64,000 nucleotides of DNA from Neurospora intermedia (GCA_037102815.1 BTPP01000004.1:4712001-4776000), one strand, 5' to 3'; shown: positions 26,701 through 37,869, counted from the stretch's first letter. Program-made: numbers and translations. Notes: a model not told the origin generated them from the sequence alone.

Positions 26701-26943
26701 GGGGTATTGTATTGCGACGTACGATAGTTGGCAGTATAAAATAGGTGCAAATAACTGTATGAAAAAGTATAAAAGAAATAACTAAGTTAGAGTCGAGGTT
26801 ACTAGATATTACGTACATTAAAAAGACGAAATTTTGCGGGTAAAAACGAGGATTTCAATGTTAGGTGTTATCTAGCTGTCAGATCCACTTTTTTACGGTT
26901 TCTGGGTATGGGAAGGTTTGGGGTGGGTGCACGTAGGCTTTCT
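23786..26943 (-). mobile_element. Mutator-like (MULE) DNA transposon, 3158 bp, RIP-degraded
   Basis: Complete in outline. It begins AGAAAGCC and ends GGCTTTCT; the first 41 bases are an identical inverted repeat at both ends. It is flanked by an exact 10-bp target duplication, a length typical of MULEs. The interior is TA-rich and carries a transposase on the minus strand. The N-terminal part starts near 26620 (frame 26607-26398, with LYLRNFAVAIQLL). Around 25600-25370 the minus strand reads DIPTPIIIITDNNA, then AIGRVF and HINYNIIKYLKDDWE, matching the MULE DDE block with its C/W-H-x-N segment. Near the left end (24080-24150) are five 15-bp CCTCCTCCCTTCTCG-type repeats. Many stops; no active transposase expected. 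Confidence 0.85.
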
Positions 26944-26953
26944 CCACTTGAAG
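26944..26953. repeat. Target-site duplication, right (10 bp)
   Basis: CCACTTGAAG, exact copy of 23776-23785. Confidence 0.9.
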
Positions 26954-26992
26954 GATTGCTTTTAGTGACTGTTTTTGCGTCAAGCCAGGGAG

Positions 26993-27439
26993 TCATGTTA
27001 GCAAGCATACCTCCATTATGACGAGCAACGAGAAGCCAAACCAGTGAGTCTCTTTCTCCTCTGACAGCGAACCCACAGTCATCCTTACCACATCACCCAT
27101 AGTAGCGGTGTCAACACTGACTTTGTGTTCGGATCGGTTCGTGACAAGCCTATGCAGGTCACCACGTGCTGGAGAAGCCTCTGCTCTATTCTTCGACCAT
27201 AAGACGCGAGGTCGTACAGGCCGCCCATTGACCTCCATCAACGCCATTTCCCATCCATCTTGCACCTTTTCCCAAATCAGCGCAATCTTGGTGCCGTCGA
27301 CTCTCGTGTTCAGGGCCGGATCGTACGTCGTATCCTCACGATGTCGAGCATAGAGAACTATGTGCGCTTGCTGACATCTGGCCACCACGAGATCTGTTAC
27401 CGCTCTTTCTCTCGCCCATATCCTAAGCCCGTCTTCCAC
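26993..27439 (-). CDS. Hypothetical protein, partial, about 148 codons
   Basis: Minus-strand open frame with a natural-looking sequence (TKIALIWEKVQDGWEMALME, then KVSVDTATMGDVVRMTVGS and THWFGFSLLVIME). The frame opens with GTG and no ATG, so a 5' exon is probably missing or unrecognised. At 27010 the codon after VIME is a splice-donor-like GTATGC, with ACAG at 26969, a possible 42-nt intron. That would carry the frame on into the MULE target site, where the original locus would continue at 23785. If there is no intron, the protein ends at 26993, about 40 bp short of the transposon. Family not recognised. Confidence 0.4.
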   Translation of the reverse strand: MEDGLRIWARERAVTDLVVARCQQAHIVLYARHREDTTYDPALNTRVDGTKIALIWEKVQDGWEMALMEVNGRPVRPRVLWSKNRAEASPARGDLHRLVTNRSEHKVSVDTATMGDVVRMTVGSLSEEKETHWFGFSLLVIMEVCLLT

Positions 27440-28704
27440 AAAGCCATCGCCACCTCACAATTTCTGGCATACCGTCGTATCCTTGACGCCACGGAAGCCA
27501 GGCCGTGTATTCAACCGCAGATATCAACGGGGTCTAGCCGCTTCAGAAAGAAAATGCCGGATATCTGTGGAATTCCCCGGGTCGGGTCGGCCATATCTGA
27601 CAGTTGATGTGTGTGGATATTCTGCGTGCATGTATTGTCGCCCTGCGACGTAACGTCGTGGCCCCGTGGCGCGCAGGAGTTCCCAGGGCGGTGACAGCAG
27701 GGCGTCGGTGGAATTTGAGCGCCTTCGCAACACCCGCCGGCGCGGTATTATGGAGTATATCTTTGGTGATCGTAGCTACTTCCTCTATCACTCGACGATT
27801 GGACAGATGGGCTTGCTTCGACCGAATTCGCAAAAGCGGCCGGCCCGGATGCGTCGCGGTACGTACTTGGAGGCCTTGCTCTCGTCCACGGAACCACCTG
27901 TGATCTGGGACTTTACGCGATTGGTCAGCGCGGCACATAACGGAACAGCAGGTAAGAGCCTTTTTTTTCCCTGCATATCATCTCGGTGCTTACTCGAGTC
28001 TTCTTTGCAGTGGTTCCGAGTTGCTTCATTGGTATATGGCCCGCGGTGTCGCTGCCCGGACCAGTGAGCAGTGACGGGATGTCCGGTCTCTTGCCAGTGT
28101 TTGTCGCTGCGCCTTACTCATGTTTGACAGCACATGCGGCGTCCTGACAATCGGAAACTTCTGGGTTATCAAAGAGAATATCGCCTCAGGGCTTTTTGCA
28201 CGCTGGACAGTGATGCAGCAAAGTGAGGAAGGGTTTGGGCTGAGAAAGAGAGGCCATCCAAGAAGTGCAGCAAGTGCAGGGCACCTGCAGCGAGTGCGGG
28301 TATGTGCTGTGCGGGCAATGGCCCCACCATTGGCACTGCGAGCTGGCGGGCGCTCCCGCCTATCGTGGCCCAGATTACCGCTGAACGAGAGCCACTTACA
28401 GCGGGTGCCCGCTTGGTAGCGTTAACGGGGAAATAATTAGGTTCCTTTCGGAGAAATACTTATCACACCACCCCATTTTCTGCTGACCGCATGTACCTCT
28501 CGCAATAAAGCTTAACACATGATATAATACCAAAGCCAGAGGTCTAACAGTCTAGAGCCTAGAGGTAGGTATCTGCTACTTGGCTACTATAAGCAGGCCC
28601 TCGAGCCCCCGACGCTATCTGATGCACAGACCTGCGCGTTGCATACTTACCTGTACACATTGACTGTATCAGAATTCCCAGCCCGCACACATCTTGTATC
28701 CCCA
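27440..28704. other. Intergenic with weak frames on both strands
   Basis: A plus-strand frame at 27666-27952 (with GIMEYIFGDRSYFLYHSTIG) is followed by a donor-like GTAAGA and looks partly protein-like, but overlapping minus frames compete with it. Near 28290-28370 a plus reading GTCSECGYVLCG followed by HHWHCEL resembles a broken zinc-binding tail, perhaps a transposase remnant. Neither is solid. Confidence 0.3.
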
Positions 28705-29109
28705 TCACCGTTTCAATCGATTTAGGTACAGTACAATACCGGTAAGGTCACGCACACTCGTTTTCACTGCTATTTCTGCCTGTGTTTTCGTTTCTTGGAT
28801 CTTGTGTTGACCAGCTTGCACTTTATTCCCAGTCGCATTATCCGGCTCCGCAGCCAATTCTTGACAGCCGGAGAAAGTGCTGTTTTCCCACATATCTGGA
28901 TGGCCTTCTCCCAAAGCGCAAGTCGCTGCTCCTTCGAAAATAACCCTCCAACGATAGTATAAACTCATCGCTCGCGGTCTTTTCAAGTCCATGCACGCTT
29001 CCTTCTGACTTCTCCAGTCGCTGCTTGCCCCAAGGTAGTTCCGCAACTTTTTCAATTTCATTCGTTTACTTCTGACCCCCTCCTTTTCTTCTCGTAAACC
29101 AACAGTCAC
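28705..29109 (-). CDS. Hypothetical protein, about 134 codons, no ATG at 5' end
   Basis: Minus-strand open frame beginning with GTG. The N-terminal third is strongly basic (KEGVRSKRMKLKKLRNYLG); the rest is mixed and soluble-looking, ending TSVRDLTGIVLYLNRLKR. No domain recognised and no Cys module. It stands in opposite orientation to the first type A gene, which starts about 375 bp away, so the two could share an intergenic promoter. It may be spurious or the last exon of a longer gene. Confidence 0.3.
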   Translation of the reverse strand: MTVGLREEKEGVRSKRMKLKKLRNYLGASSDWRSQKEACMDLKRPRAMSLYYRWRVIFEGAATCALGEGHPDMWENSTFSGCQELAAEPDNATGNKVQAGQHKIQETKTQAEIAVKTSVRDLTGIVLYLNRLKR

Positions 29110-29483
29110 GGGTCAGCAGCCATTCAACATTTTGCGTGTCCTGCAAAGCACCGAATTCTTGCCACATCCAAACCTAAAAGCGAAATCTTACCTTGAGGGC
29201 CTACAAACAAAGTGGGAGTTGATTATTTTACTGAACGAGAGCATCACGTTCAGTCAGCTATCGGCGAGTCGACTTGATAACCCAACTCTTTCGTCAGAGC
29301 CGCCCACCCTGGCGGACTTATCAGCTAGTCACATCAAATAGTAGGTACCTCTTTCCCAAATACCGCAACCATGTCAACTGACGAGTCTTCAATGGCTAGC
29401 ATCACCTCAGCCAGGTCGTCAAACTCATAGCCACAGCTGTCAGAGACGTTTGAGAGTTGAAGTTCTATTCAACGTCGCTCATT

Positions 29484-30462
29484 ATGGGCACTCAAAATCA
29501 TACCCCGGAAACCAATGAGAGGCTTGTATCGCAAGATTCCTGCAGCCAAAGCGCCTCAGCCGATCAGCACTTGTGCTGCTTCGATCAAGAATGCCCCTCG
29601 AATCGGATACAGCCGCCAGACGTGTGTTTCACTGATCCCACTGAGGATAGTGGGCACGTAGATGGCTTTGGTCTCGGCAATGACTCGTTTTTCTGCCCCA
29701 GGACAAGCACGATGACCCGCGAGTCACAGAGCCTCTCCCTTTTTCTCAGTCCACCCATTATGAGCAGCAGTGGCCCATCGCATCTTATCCCAGTCCCAAC
29801 GTCGCCCACAAACAGCTACAGACACAAGTTGCCCCCATTCCTTCCCCCACCCCCTACAATCATCATTCGGAGCAAGAGCCCGTTGCCCCTTCCCTCTCTA
29901 CCGCACCTTCCCATACCACACCTCCAAGTCATTCTCAGTTGCTGAAGCTCGCCGCCGCCCCCACTGCCGCATCTATGGCACCTGTGCCGGCTATCACTCG
30001 CCCACCTCTTCAGGTCCCTTACCCTGGCAAGGTCTGCTCAATCTGCCGCACCAACTTTGTGTGGAAAAAGACATTAGACCGCTGCTTTGGCTGTTGCAGA
30101 AACAAGCCAGGCCCCAAAAAGATGCCGCTGTTATCGAACGTGCTGCTTTCGGCATTGATAGTTGTAGCAATTGTTATGGCGAGGCAGATAGAGGGGATAA
30201 CAAGCTTTGCACCGTCTGCTACGGACGCCAAAAGGGCAAGAAACAGAGGCACAAGGCCAAACAGCGAGCCAGAAAGGCGCGGGAGGCCGCTGAAGCCATC
30301 TTCAGGGGACTGGGAATCGCCTTCGATTCGGCTAGTCAACCTCAAGTTGTCGCTTCTGAGCCAGCTGTAGAATCTCCAGGTGTTGCAACTCCATCTGTCC
30401 AGGCGCCGGACGTGGAGACGCCGGACATGGAGACGCCGGACATTCCAGCCGCAAGTGCCTGA
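29484..30462 (+). pseudogene. Type A Cys-module gene 1, reading frame shifted inside the module
   Basis: First module half, about 30030-30110: VCSICRTNFVWKKTLDRC then FGCCRNKPGP. The second half lies in the -1 frame from about 30113: AAVIERAAFGIDSCSNCY, then LCTVCYGRQKGKKQRHKAK. Both halves align without gaps to the intact gene at 34072, so one base appears to be missing in the GCCCCAAAAA run at 30111-30120. This is a decayed gene, an assembly error or, less likely, a -1 frameshift. Upstream, 29484 opens an N-terminal frame in yet another phase, implying an unresolved intron; a pyrimidine-rich TTTCTCAG lies at 29740-29747. The C-terminus has three 15-bp repeats coding (V/M)ETPD. The conserved Trp codon is TGG at 30062. 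Confidence 0.65.
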
Positions 30463-31240
30463 ATACGAGCTGTGGGAACTTCGGGAATCGGATTTTATGT
30501 TGCCCGCCCCCCAGATGTTGAGCTCCATGCGAGATTCGGAAGTGTCTTGCTTAACGGATGGCAAGCCCTTTCCAAGTACTAAGAGGAGATGGCTTTACGA
30601 AGTTTGAGAAAGCAAAGAAGTTTCGACGGAAGTTGAACAGCAAACTGGTGGCGAATGAGCATAGGGGACAAGGTCGGAAAACAGTTGCGGATGAGCAAAG
30701 TTGTCACCATAACACGCACTCTGGTTTGGAAGAGAAATTCGGTCTTAGGCTTCAGTGAAAGGACTGTTAGACAGAATTCTTCAAATGCTCTGCAAGTATA
30801 CACAGCGGCATGTTTACTTCCAGCAAGCGCTAGGATTGTTGTGTCCTGTTTGGCTTCGCCATTGCTGTTTAAGCATTCCCTAGGTTTGTTCGCTGTCTTA
30901 GAACAACAGTTTGTTCTGACAGTATTAGGTCCTGCATATAAACGCATCAATATCGTATCACTGACCATCCTTCGTTGAAATCATTGAGTTCTTTTTGTCT
31001 ACACGTCTATTATCTACACGCGAGCTCCTCGGGAAGAAGAGTTGCAGGCTGGCAGCCTTCATTAATGGGAATCTGGTGTGCCAGAAAACCGTACCATAGA
31101 AAAAACCATTGCAGAACGGCGATATCCGTAATCCTCGAAATAACCGTACTCCTCAAAGAAACCGTTCGACTTAGAGAAACTATTTTAATAGAATCCCTAA
31201 GCTTTAATTGGCTGAAATAAAAATAGAGGGCCTTATATTA
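30463..31240. other. 3' flank of type A gene 1; no gene seen
   Basis: Short overlapping frames only. GC content drops gradually toward the AT-rich tract that follows. Confidence 0.35.
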
Positions 31241-31805
31241 GGCGGGAATTAATAAATTGAAGAGACTACCTTTTTAGGAAAGGACGATAGAAAAGAGAAG
31301 GTTTAAAAGGGAGAGAAGGAGAAAGAAGGAGAAAGAAGGAGAGAAAAGGAGAGAGAAGGAGACGGGGTTTAAAAAGCCAAAGTCCTATTAATTCCCCAAT
31401 TTTCCCAATTTTAACCTTTTTAACTACCGACTATAATAATAATAATAATAATAATAAAATAATAATTATTATCCCTAAATATAATTATATCCTATTTTAT
31501 TTCGTTAACTAACTTTTATATACCTTTAAGCAATTAAAATAATAATAATAATAATAATAATAACGATAGTAATAATAATAGTAATATAAAGTAGTAAATT
31601 TAGTAAATTAGATTTTTTTTCGGGGGGGGGGGTCATAAGGTTTTAGGAAGCTACGAAACTCCGTTAAATAAATAAGTAATTTAGAGTAGAAAGAAGGTAA
31701 GAAATACCTATTCCTAATTTAATCCAACCAATTAAATCCCTCAAATTTCCTTAGAACGGTTTTTCTAAACTAAACGGTTATTTCAAACTCAACGGTTATC
31801 TCTAA
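31241..31805. repeat. AT-rich tract with purine and trinucleotide repeats
   Basis: 31300-31370 is a GAGAAGGAGAAAGAAGG-type purine run. 31435-31460 and 31530-31600 are (AAT)n microsatellites. 31613-31632 is poly-T followed by poly-G. Composition resembles the RIP-degraded tracts. No coding feature. Confidence 0.7.
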
Positions 31806-32335
31806 GAGCCTTGCTCGGCGCGCAGTGTCACTTTTCTACTTGCGCAGTGTACACTGCGCGAGTAGGGATATTTTAGAAGGCATTCCCACCCGCGCAGTGC
31901 CATAGTAATTCCTAGGCCTATAATACTTCTAATTATATTAGACATTATAATAGCTGGCTCCCTTAAGTTTCTAATATATTCTTAGTCTTGAACTTAAGTG
32001 TATTATAAGGACTTTACTAACGTTGAACTTATATTAGTAGAATTCATTTTAGTAGGTAGAGTTATACTAGTTAACTAACTATACTTATATACAGTTACTA
32101 ATTTCACAAATCTTTCAGTTATTAATTGTACGAAAGCGCGTATTTCTAAACTCCGTACAGCGGTAGTACTTAAATTGATAAGTTTAGTAGGTTGTAGTAT
32201 ATATAGTTAGTCGATTACAATTAGGGTAGGGAGTACTATAGTACTGCGCGAGTAGGAATCCCTATATAGATATCCCTATTCGCGCAGTGTACACTGCGCC
32301 AGTAGAAAAGTGACACTGCGCGCCGAGCAAGGCTC
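31806..32335. mobile_element. Small inverted-repeat transposon (MITE), 530 bp, palindrome-rich ends
   Basis: Begins GAGCCTTGCTCGG and ends CCGAGCAAGGCTC. The inverted match extends about 65 bp and contains nested palindromes such as GCGCAGTGTACACTGCGC. It is flanked by an 8-bp target duplication, ATCTCTAA (31798-31805 and 32336-32343). The interior is AT-rich and non-coding. The 8-bp duplication fits hAT elements and also some MULEs. The same family occurs at 56633-57283. Confidence 0.88.
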
Positions 32336-34071
32336 ATCTCTAAAGATAGTGTTTACTTACAATGAACGGTGCCATAGAGGTACGGTGCTATGCACCCCCA
32401 ATATCCCATTAATGTTCCACGTTGAGAAGAAGACCTCCTATCTGGTATATATCCGTGGATGAAATTTACAGCGGGTGTATGTAATGCCGATCGTCTTACG
32501 ATGAATATTCAGTTATGGGATGTATGGCTCATATACGTGCTTCGACGTCAAGTCGTTTTCGGTATACACTACGGATCGTCAAGCCGACGCGTCAAACAAT
32601 TGATCCGACGGCTTCATTTCAGATAAGATAATGCTTCAATAAAATGCCCCAGTGGGCAGTACTGAATAATGATTACTCTGAAGACCGTCCCCCTAGAACA
32701 ATGCTGTTGTCTTAATCCCAGCACCCGACCTTCTGGAGTTCGTGAGGTCTTCCGGTCTTGGCATTGATCCCCGGTCCCCACATGCCTCCCCGCCAAAACC
32801 ACCGAATCGCAACTTCCACCAAAGCCCATCGACTTTCCATTCGTCTTCTTTTTCTCTATGGAAATCGCCATCCATCGGCGATCAGACCACCCATTTCCCC
32901 TTCTTCATTTTTCACTTCATTTCCCCGCATCACCAAACATCCTCAGTCCTAACCAAAGACCGTGACCTCGTCACCTCAATTTCCCGAGAAGCCTGTTGTC
33001 CATCATTCTGCGCTGGCCATATCAAGAAGCCGTGTCACTCTCGGGGTTGGCTGGGCGTCAAATTCAACGATATGCACGTTATTCGGAAGAAGTGCATCGA
33101 TTCGCTCTGCGATTCCTCTCGACATGCTCACATAATGCGCGCTATCGAGAAGGCCGAAATATCCTCCCTTCCGCTTCACGCCGTGGCCGTCGGGCGCGGA
33201 GATTTGGCATTACTTGGTACAACTGACGAGAAAAAGCTGAACGAGGTTATATATATCAGGCAGTAACAACTGATGCGTCATTAGTATATTATCGAGTTCG
33301 TTGAACATCGATCGTCTACTCATATATTAGCCGCGGAACTTCCAGCAATTGGCAGCGGAAACTTCAAAAGAAGGGAACACTAGGAAAAACACCGCAAACG
33401 TGACAGCCGGAAAGATGTGGGATGCTGCTTCTTAACCAGCGATTCTCTCACATGACTTTCATGGGTCAAGTCCGTTTGGATATGGGGTTCGCCCTTTGAG
33501 CAAGCCGAACCGTCGAACGCTTATGTAATGCGCCGTACTCGAGAATGAACGATGTACCGTTGCAAAAGTTGCTCCGACATGGACGTTTCCAATAGCACCA
33601 CCACCATAACCGACAGAATATCATTTATTGTTCCAAACACATGGCGGATGGATGTCTCTTATGAGCCATTGGGTGTGCTCCCAAGGGTGGCATCCATAAA
33701 ACCTTGACGCGGTTTGGTCTCGTTCCTAGCACCCCACAGGCATGAGGTTCGTTAGACTCTCCAGGTTTACTTCAAGGTCGGTCCTCGCGTTTGCACGCCT
33801 GGACTACTTCCCATTCTCGATGATTTCCATTACTTGCTTTTATTCTCTCCTCTCATGTGCTCCCATTTTCCCCCGATTTTCTCCTTGTGGCATCACCGAA
33901 CCGAGCGACAACAACACTCGTCGTAAGGTACCTTTGCGACTGAAGCCACGCACTCATCGATCATTTCTTGCCCAGCACCAGAAACACGTAGGACTACCAC
34001 CAGAAATCGCAAAATCGTGGCGCTAACACCGATGCACAGAGCTATTATCGACATCAAACTATTAGATCAAC
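32336..34071. other. Intergenic; weak frame at 32742-33266
   Basis: A plus frame of 174 codons (no ATG at its opening) ends with a plausible stretch, HAVAVGRGDLALLGTTDEKK, but its first half is compositionally odd. No domain. The rest, including a 94-codon frame at 33742-34026, is probably upstream sequence of the next gene. Confidence 0.3.
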
Positions 34072-35532
34072 ATGGAGTCGACTAGCCTAGCTGCGCCACA
34101 TGCACGGTCTGAGGGCCGCTTCGACTTCAATCCGACGCAACAGCTTTTGCATTTTTTTGAGCATCGCCGGGAATTTGGCTATGACGAGGTGATTTCTGCC
34201 TTCATCTTCATCCTGTCCACCTTGCCTGGGTTCCAAGCGGGCAATGCAACAACGCGCGAGCTCCTCAGTTGCCTTGACTCAAAGCAACCACTGGAGGTCA
34301 ACCGCGTGCTAGCGGCGGTGATTCGGTCCATCCCAATTCCCGCTCTCTTGCAACAGCGGCCTCTCCACTTCTCGGATGTGGATGCCTTTTCGATCGCTGA
34401 AGTTCCATCCATTAACGCGGCTTCCGGCGCCAAAAATGGCCAACAACATGAGCTCACAGTGCCGCAAAATGATCTCCCTGCCATGGCGTCTCCCACTGCT
34501 CGTCTACCTGAACAGGTCGCTCACGACCAACATGTCGACTTCCTCATCCCTAACCCCGCGCCCCCTACTGCTATCGCCAACTGCAATCCCGTAGCTATCT
34601 CGGTCTCCTACGAGAACCAGCTTCTTCAACCTCCCTTCCCGCCCCCCGCCCCCGTGCACGGACCGCCTCTCCAAATCCCTTACACCGGCGCGACTTGCAC
34701 AAAGTGCAACATAAACCCTCGTTGGAAAAAGAAGGCACTCCACTGCTTCGGCTGCTTGGCGAATAAGCCGACGCCAGAGCAAATCGCCATCATCATCGAG
34801 CGTGCCCGTCGTGGACTTGGGTCATGTAGCAACTGCTACAAAGCGGAAGATCGCGGTGCCGATAAGCACTGCATTGCCTGCCACACCCGGCAGGTCGGAA
34901 AGACGCAGAGACATCAGGCCAAAAAGCGGGCACAGAGATCGCAAGCGGCTTTGGCGGAGCAACGAAATCTTCAGCAAGCGGGTAGCGGTGCCGCTGCTGC
35001 GACCAGCGTCAATGCCGCGGGAGCCTCAGGGGACATGGGAGTCCCAGAAGCCACGGGGCTTCAAAGCGGTGCACATGGAGTCGAGGCAGGAGCAGGCAAT
35101 TATCCGAGCTACGCGGGTGCTGTTCCACAGAGTTATCTGAACGTCGGGGGATCTGGAGCACAGCACTACCCGGGCCACGGAGTCGCGGGAGAACAGAACG
35201 ATCCAAACTTCGGAGGCCATGGAGCACAGGCCCACCCAGGCTATGAAGGAGTGGGAGCTGCAAACAGTGGCACCATCGTTAACAACGGTGGTATTGTCAA
35301 CTTCGGTGGTGTTGTCAACCCTCCCCCTGGTCCTCGCAGTTTTGCGACGCAGGGAGGTAACGTCCACCTCGGTGGTCACGGGGCTGTCAACAATGGTGTG
35401 ATTAACGGAGGCAACATCTACGGAGACTTCGTCTTCAACGGACAGTTTATCGTTAACGGCGGAAATGTGGCCAACAGCGGCAACAAAACCAACGGCGCCA
35501 ATGGTTCGGCGGAGGAAACCATTGATCGTTGA
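34072..35532 (+). CDS. Type A Cys-module gene 2, intact, 486 aa, Asn/Gly-rich tail
   Basis: Best preserved type A member, one exon from ATG to TGA. Residues 1-120 form a mostly helical-looking unique domain (TQQLLHFFEHRREFGYDEVI). About 130-205 is Pro/Ala-rich. The module spans about 205-290: CTKCNINPRWKKKALHCFGC, LANKP, then GLGSCSNCYKAEDRGADKHC and IACHTRQ, with a basic tail KTQRHQAKKRAQR. The key Trp is W218 (TGG at 34723). Residues about 390-480 are tandem Asn/Gly-rich turns (NNGGIVNFGGVVN, NGVINGGNIYGDFVFNG), reminiscent of beta-solenoid or amyloid-forming fungal tails. Zinc binding is inferred from the four CxxC-like pairs. Function unknown. Confidence 0.85.
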   Translation: MESTSLAAPHARSEGRFDFNPTQQLLHFFEHRREFGYDEVISAFIFILSTLPGFQAGNATTRELLSCLDSKQPLEVNRVLAAVIRSIPIPALLQQRPLHFSDVDAFSIAEVPSINAASGAKNGQQHELTVPQNDLPAMASPTARLPEQVAHDQHVDFLIPNPAPPTAIANCNPVAISVSYENQLLQPPFPPPAPVHGPPLQIPYTGATCTKCNINPRWKKKALHCFGCLANKPTPEQIAIIIERARRGLGSCSNCYKAEDRGADKHCIACHTRQVGKTQRHQAKKRAQRSQAALAEQRNLQQAGSGAAAATSVNAAGASGDMGVPEATGLQSGAHGVEAGAGNYPSYAGAVPQSYLNVGGSGAQHYPGHGVAGEQNDPNFGGHGAQAHPGYEGVGAANSGTIVNNGGIVNFGGVVNPPPGPRSFATQGGNVHLGGHGAVNNGVINGGNIYGDFVFNGQFIVNGGNVANSGNKTNGANGSAEETIDR

Positions 35533-36721
35533 GTTGGGAAGTTATATCAGTGCTACTGCTGGCAGAGAGGCAGTGTTGTGGGGGACGTTGCGACTAACGT
35601 GGAGTCACCGTTACAAGGAGGATTGCTTGCGGAATCTTGGCAGCTCTGGACTGTTCTTGCCAGGAGTGCACGTGGATACACTCACTCTTGCTTCTTAAAC
35701 CCGGCTCACATCAGCAATCGGAGTCTTCGTGGCTTTATTGATTAGCGATGACAAGTGATTTTTCGGGAAACTTCAGAGGGCAAGCAGTTGGCGAGGGTCA
35801 TTTCTTCATTCGTGGCTGAGTAGCCTTGGTTGCCCGCGAGATTTTAGCGCACGCCGTTTTGCGGGATACCGAGTAAATACTCCTTTCGCGGTTCGATCTT
35901 CAAAGTTGAAGATCATTTCTTGTTATTCTTATTGTATTTACCTATTTTCCTTCTCCCTCGCTCGTTGTAAACCACTTTCCTTTATTGTATAATCTCCAAA
36001 GCACTCTCCAGATGTCAGTGTCATCATTCGAGTTGTCCTCTGACAATGGGTGAGAGTCTAGGACTCCAGGCCTTCCGTCATTACAAGTTCGTTACAATAG
36101 AACCGGAAACATTGGAACAGCCATTGCAAGCGATGACCACACTTTCTTCTTGGCGTCGAAGTTCGTTCTTCCATCCGGTAGGCATGTAACATTGGCGAAA
36201 TAAGGTGCTGACAAGGGAATAACAAGACAAGACAGTTGATACCATGAATTCACAGCAATCATCATAATGTTATAGAAAATATATAGCCCTTCCGCTCTCT
36301 ATGAAGACTGCCATTTGCGGAACACAATAGCTCCAATGTCCGGCCGAGGACGAGTAACGTGAATGCGAAAACAGGAGATGGGATGAACGAACGGGTCAAG
36401 TCCCCACTCGGTCCAGGTCGTACTCTGGTATGGCAGGAGCGGTCCGAATTTATCAATACGTTCGTTACAATAGCTGGCCGGTTTTGAAGTCGAAAGGGAA
36501 GGTACGCCAGCTGTTTTGATTGGTCGCAGCGCCGGCCATTCTTCGTTTCGGTATTTCGCCCACACCACTTGACCTTTTCGCCGTTTCCCATTTTCTAACC
36601 CCTCTGTTTCCTCCCAATAATTACCTGTACCACGCCCCGCAAAAAAGCGAAGGCGCGTCTTCTCAGCACAACGACGACGCAACGCTTTGCTAGGTGCTCA
36701 AGATTGCAGTTGTCGCCCATC
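35533..36721. other. Intergenic between type A genes 2 and 3
   Basis: Overlapping minus frames of about 110-127 codons at 36262-36682 lack any recognisable domain. No repeats seen. Confidence 0.35.
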
Positions 36722-37869
36722 ATGTCGGCGGGTGACTGGTTTAGCGCCATTCTCGACGCCGCGCCTGATCTCAAACTGCCTCCCGCTTGCCCTTACGGCC
36801 AGGAGGAGGGGACGGCGAGTACCCAACGTGACAAGAGGCGCTCTCAATACGCTAACGGTCTTTGGTACCAGATCAATCATGATCACGACACTGATGAGCA
36901 TGTAGCCATCCACAATGCCTCAACCTCGAGCGACATGACGATCGAGTCCACCAACTTGCGCGACAATTCCACTCAATCCTCTTTGAACTGCGACAAAGCC
37001 ATCGAACAAGGTGATGGCGTACCCTGTTCGCTCCGTCCAACAGGAAAGATGCTCCAAGAAACCTTACAAGCTGCTCACGCCAATGTTGACGAGGCTGTAA
37101 GTCAGGCCCCTGAACCACTTGTAATAACACCTCTGCAGACAAGCAAGGAGCCGACATGGCTAACACTTATACCCCTAATTGATAGCTCGGCGTTACCAAG
37201 CGCGACGCCCCTGCCCAGCCCGATCTTCAAACCGAGAACCAGGCTATTGACGTTCGTGACGCCGGTCCGCTGACCCGCCAGACCGATGAGATGAACTCGA
37301 AACCTACCCCAAACCACTTGGTGCCCTCTTTCCATCGCAGTGAAACCAAGCATTCAAGCGCGCAAGTCGATCTCCCGATTGCAGCCCAACCGTCGCATCA
37401 CAAGTCGAGCAATACATCCCCCCCGATTAGTGGACATCAGGCAAGGAAAGGACCCACCAACGGCGCCGCGAAGGCCAAAGGAGCGAACGAGGTCATACTT
37501 GCGCCGATCGATTACGGCAAGAAGTGCAACGTGTGCAAAGTTCGCTCGATTTGGAAGCGCACCGCTACGCTGTGCTTCGACTGTCTGGCAAACTCGCCCA
37601 GCCAGGCGAAACGCCAAGAAGTCATCCGTAGGGCCTTAGTCGGCATCGGATCTTGTAGCTCTTGCTACGAGGCGGAAGACAACGGCGCCGACCGCCACTG
37701 TCTCTCTTGCACACAGCGCCAGAGAGACAAGAACGCTCGACGCAAGGCGCGCAAGGCTAGAGGCGAGATCTGGGTCCCCAAGGGCAAAAAGACTGGAGGT
37801 AACAAGACGTCAAAGTCCAAGAGATCTTCCAAGTCCGCTGGCGCTAGAAAGCGTCCGAAGAAAAACTAA
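36722..37869 (+). CDS. Type A Cys-module gene 3, two exons, 352 aa
   Basis: Exon 1 36722-37096 (125 codons), intron 37097-37185 (89 nt; GTAAGT donor, CTAAC at about 37160, TAG acceptor, phase 0), exon 2 37186-37869 (227 aa). The ATG at 36722 is the first in frame (MSAGDWF). The N-terminal half is Ser/Thr/Pro-rich without a domain. The module lies in the last 130 residues: KKCNVCKVRSIWKRTATLC, FDCLANSPSQAKRQ, VGIGSCSSCYEAEDNGADRH, then C-x2-C and RQRDKNARRKARKARG. The Trp is W248 (TGG at 37552). It ends in a very basic tail (KKTGGNKTSKSKRSSKSAG), which suggests nucleic-acid or nuclear association (inference). Confidence 0.82.

Noticed and set aside
28240-28380. Zinc-finger-like plus-strand reading GTCSECGYVLCG
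   Set aside because: No frame around it, and competing frames contradict it; perhaps a transposase tail remnant, not supportable as a gene.
30100-30130. Programmed -1 frameshifting in type A gene 1
   Set aside because: No X-XXY-YYZ heptamer in the correct phase; a missing base is simpler.
33742-34026. 94-codon ORF just upstream of type A gene 2
   Set aside because: Composition is unlike a protein and it lies in the expected promoter or 5' leader.
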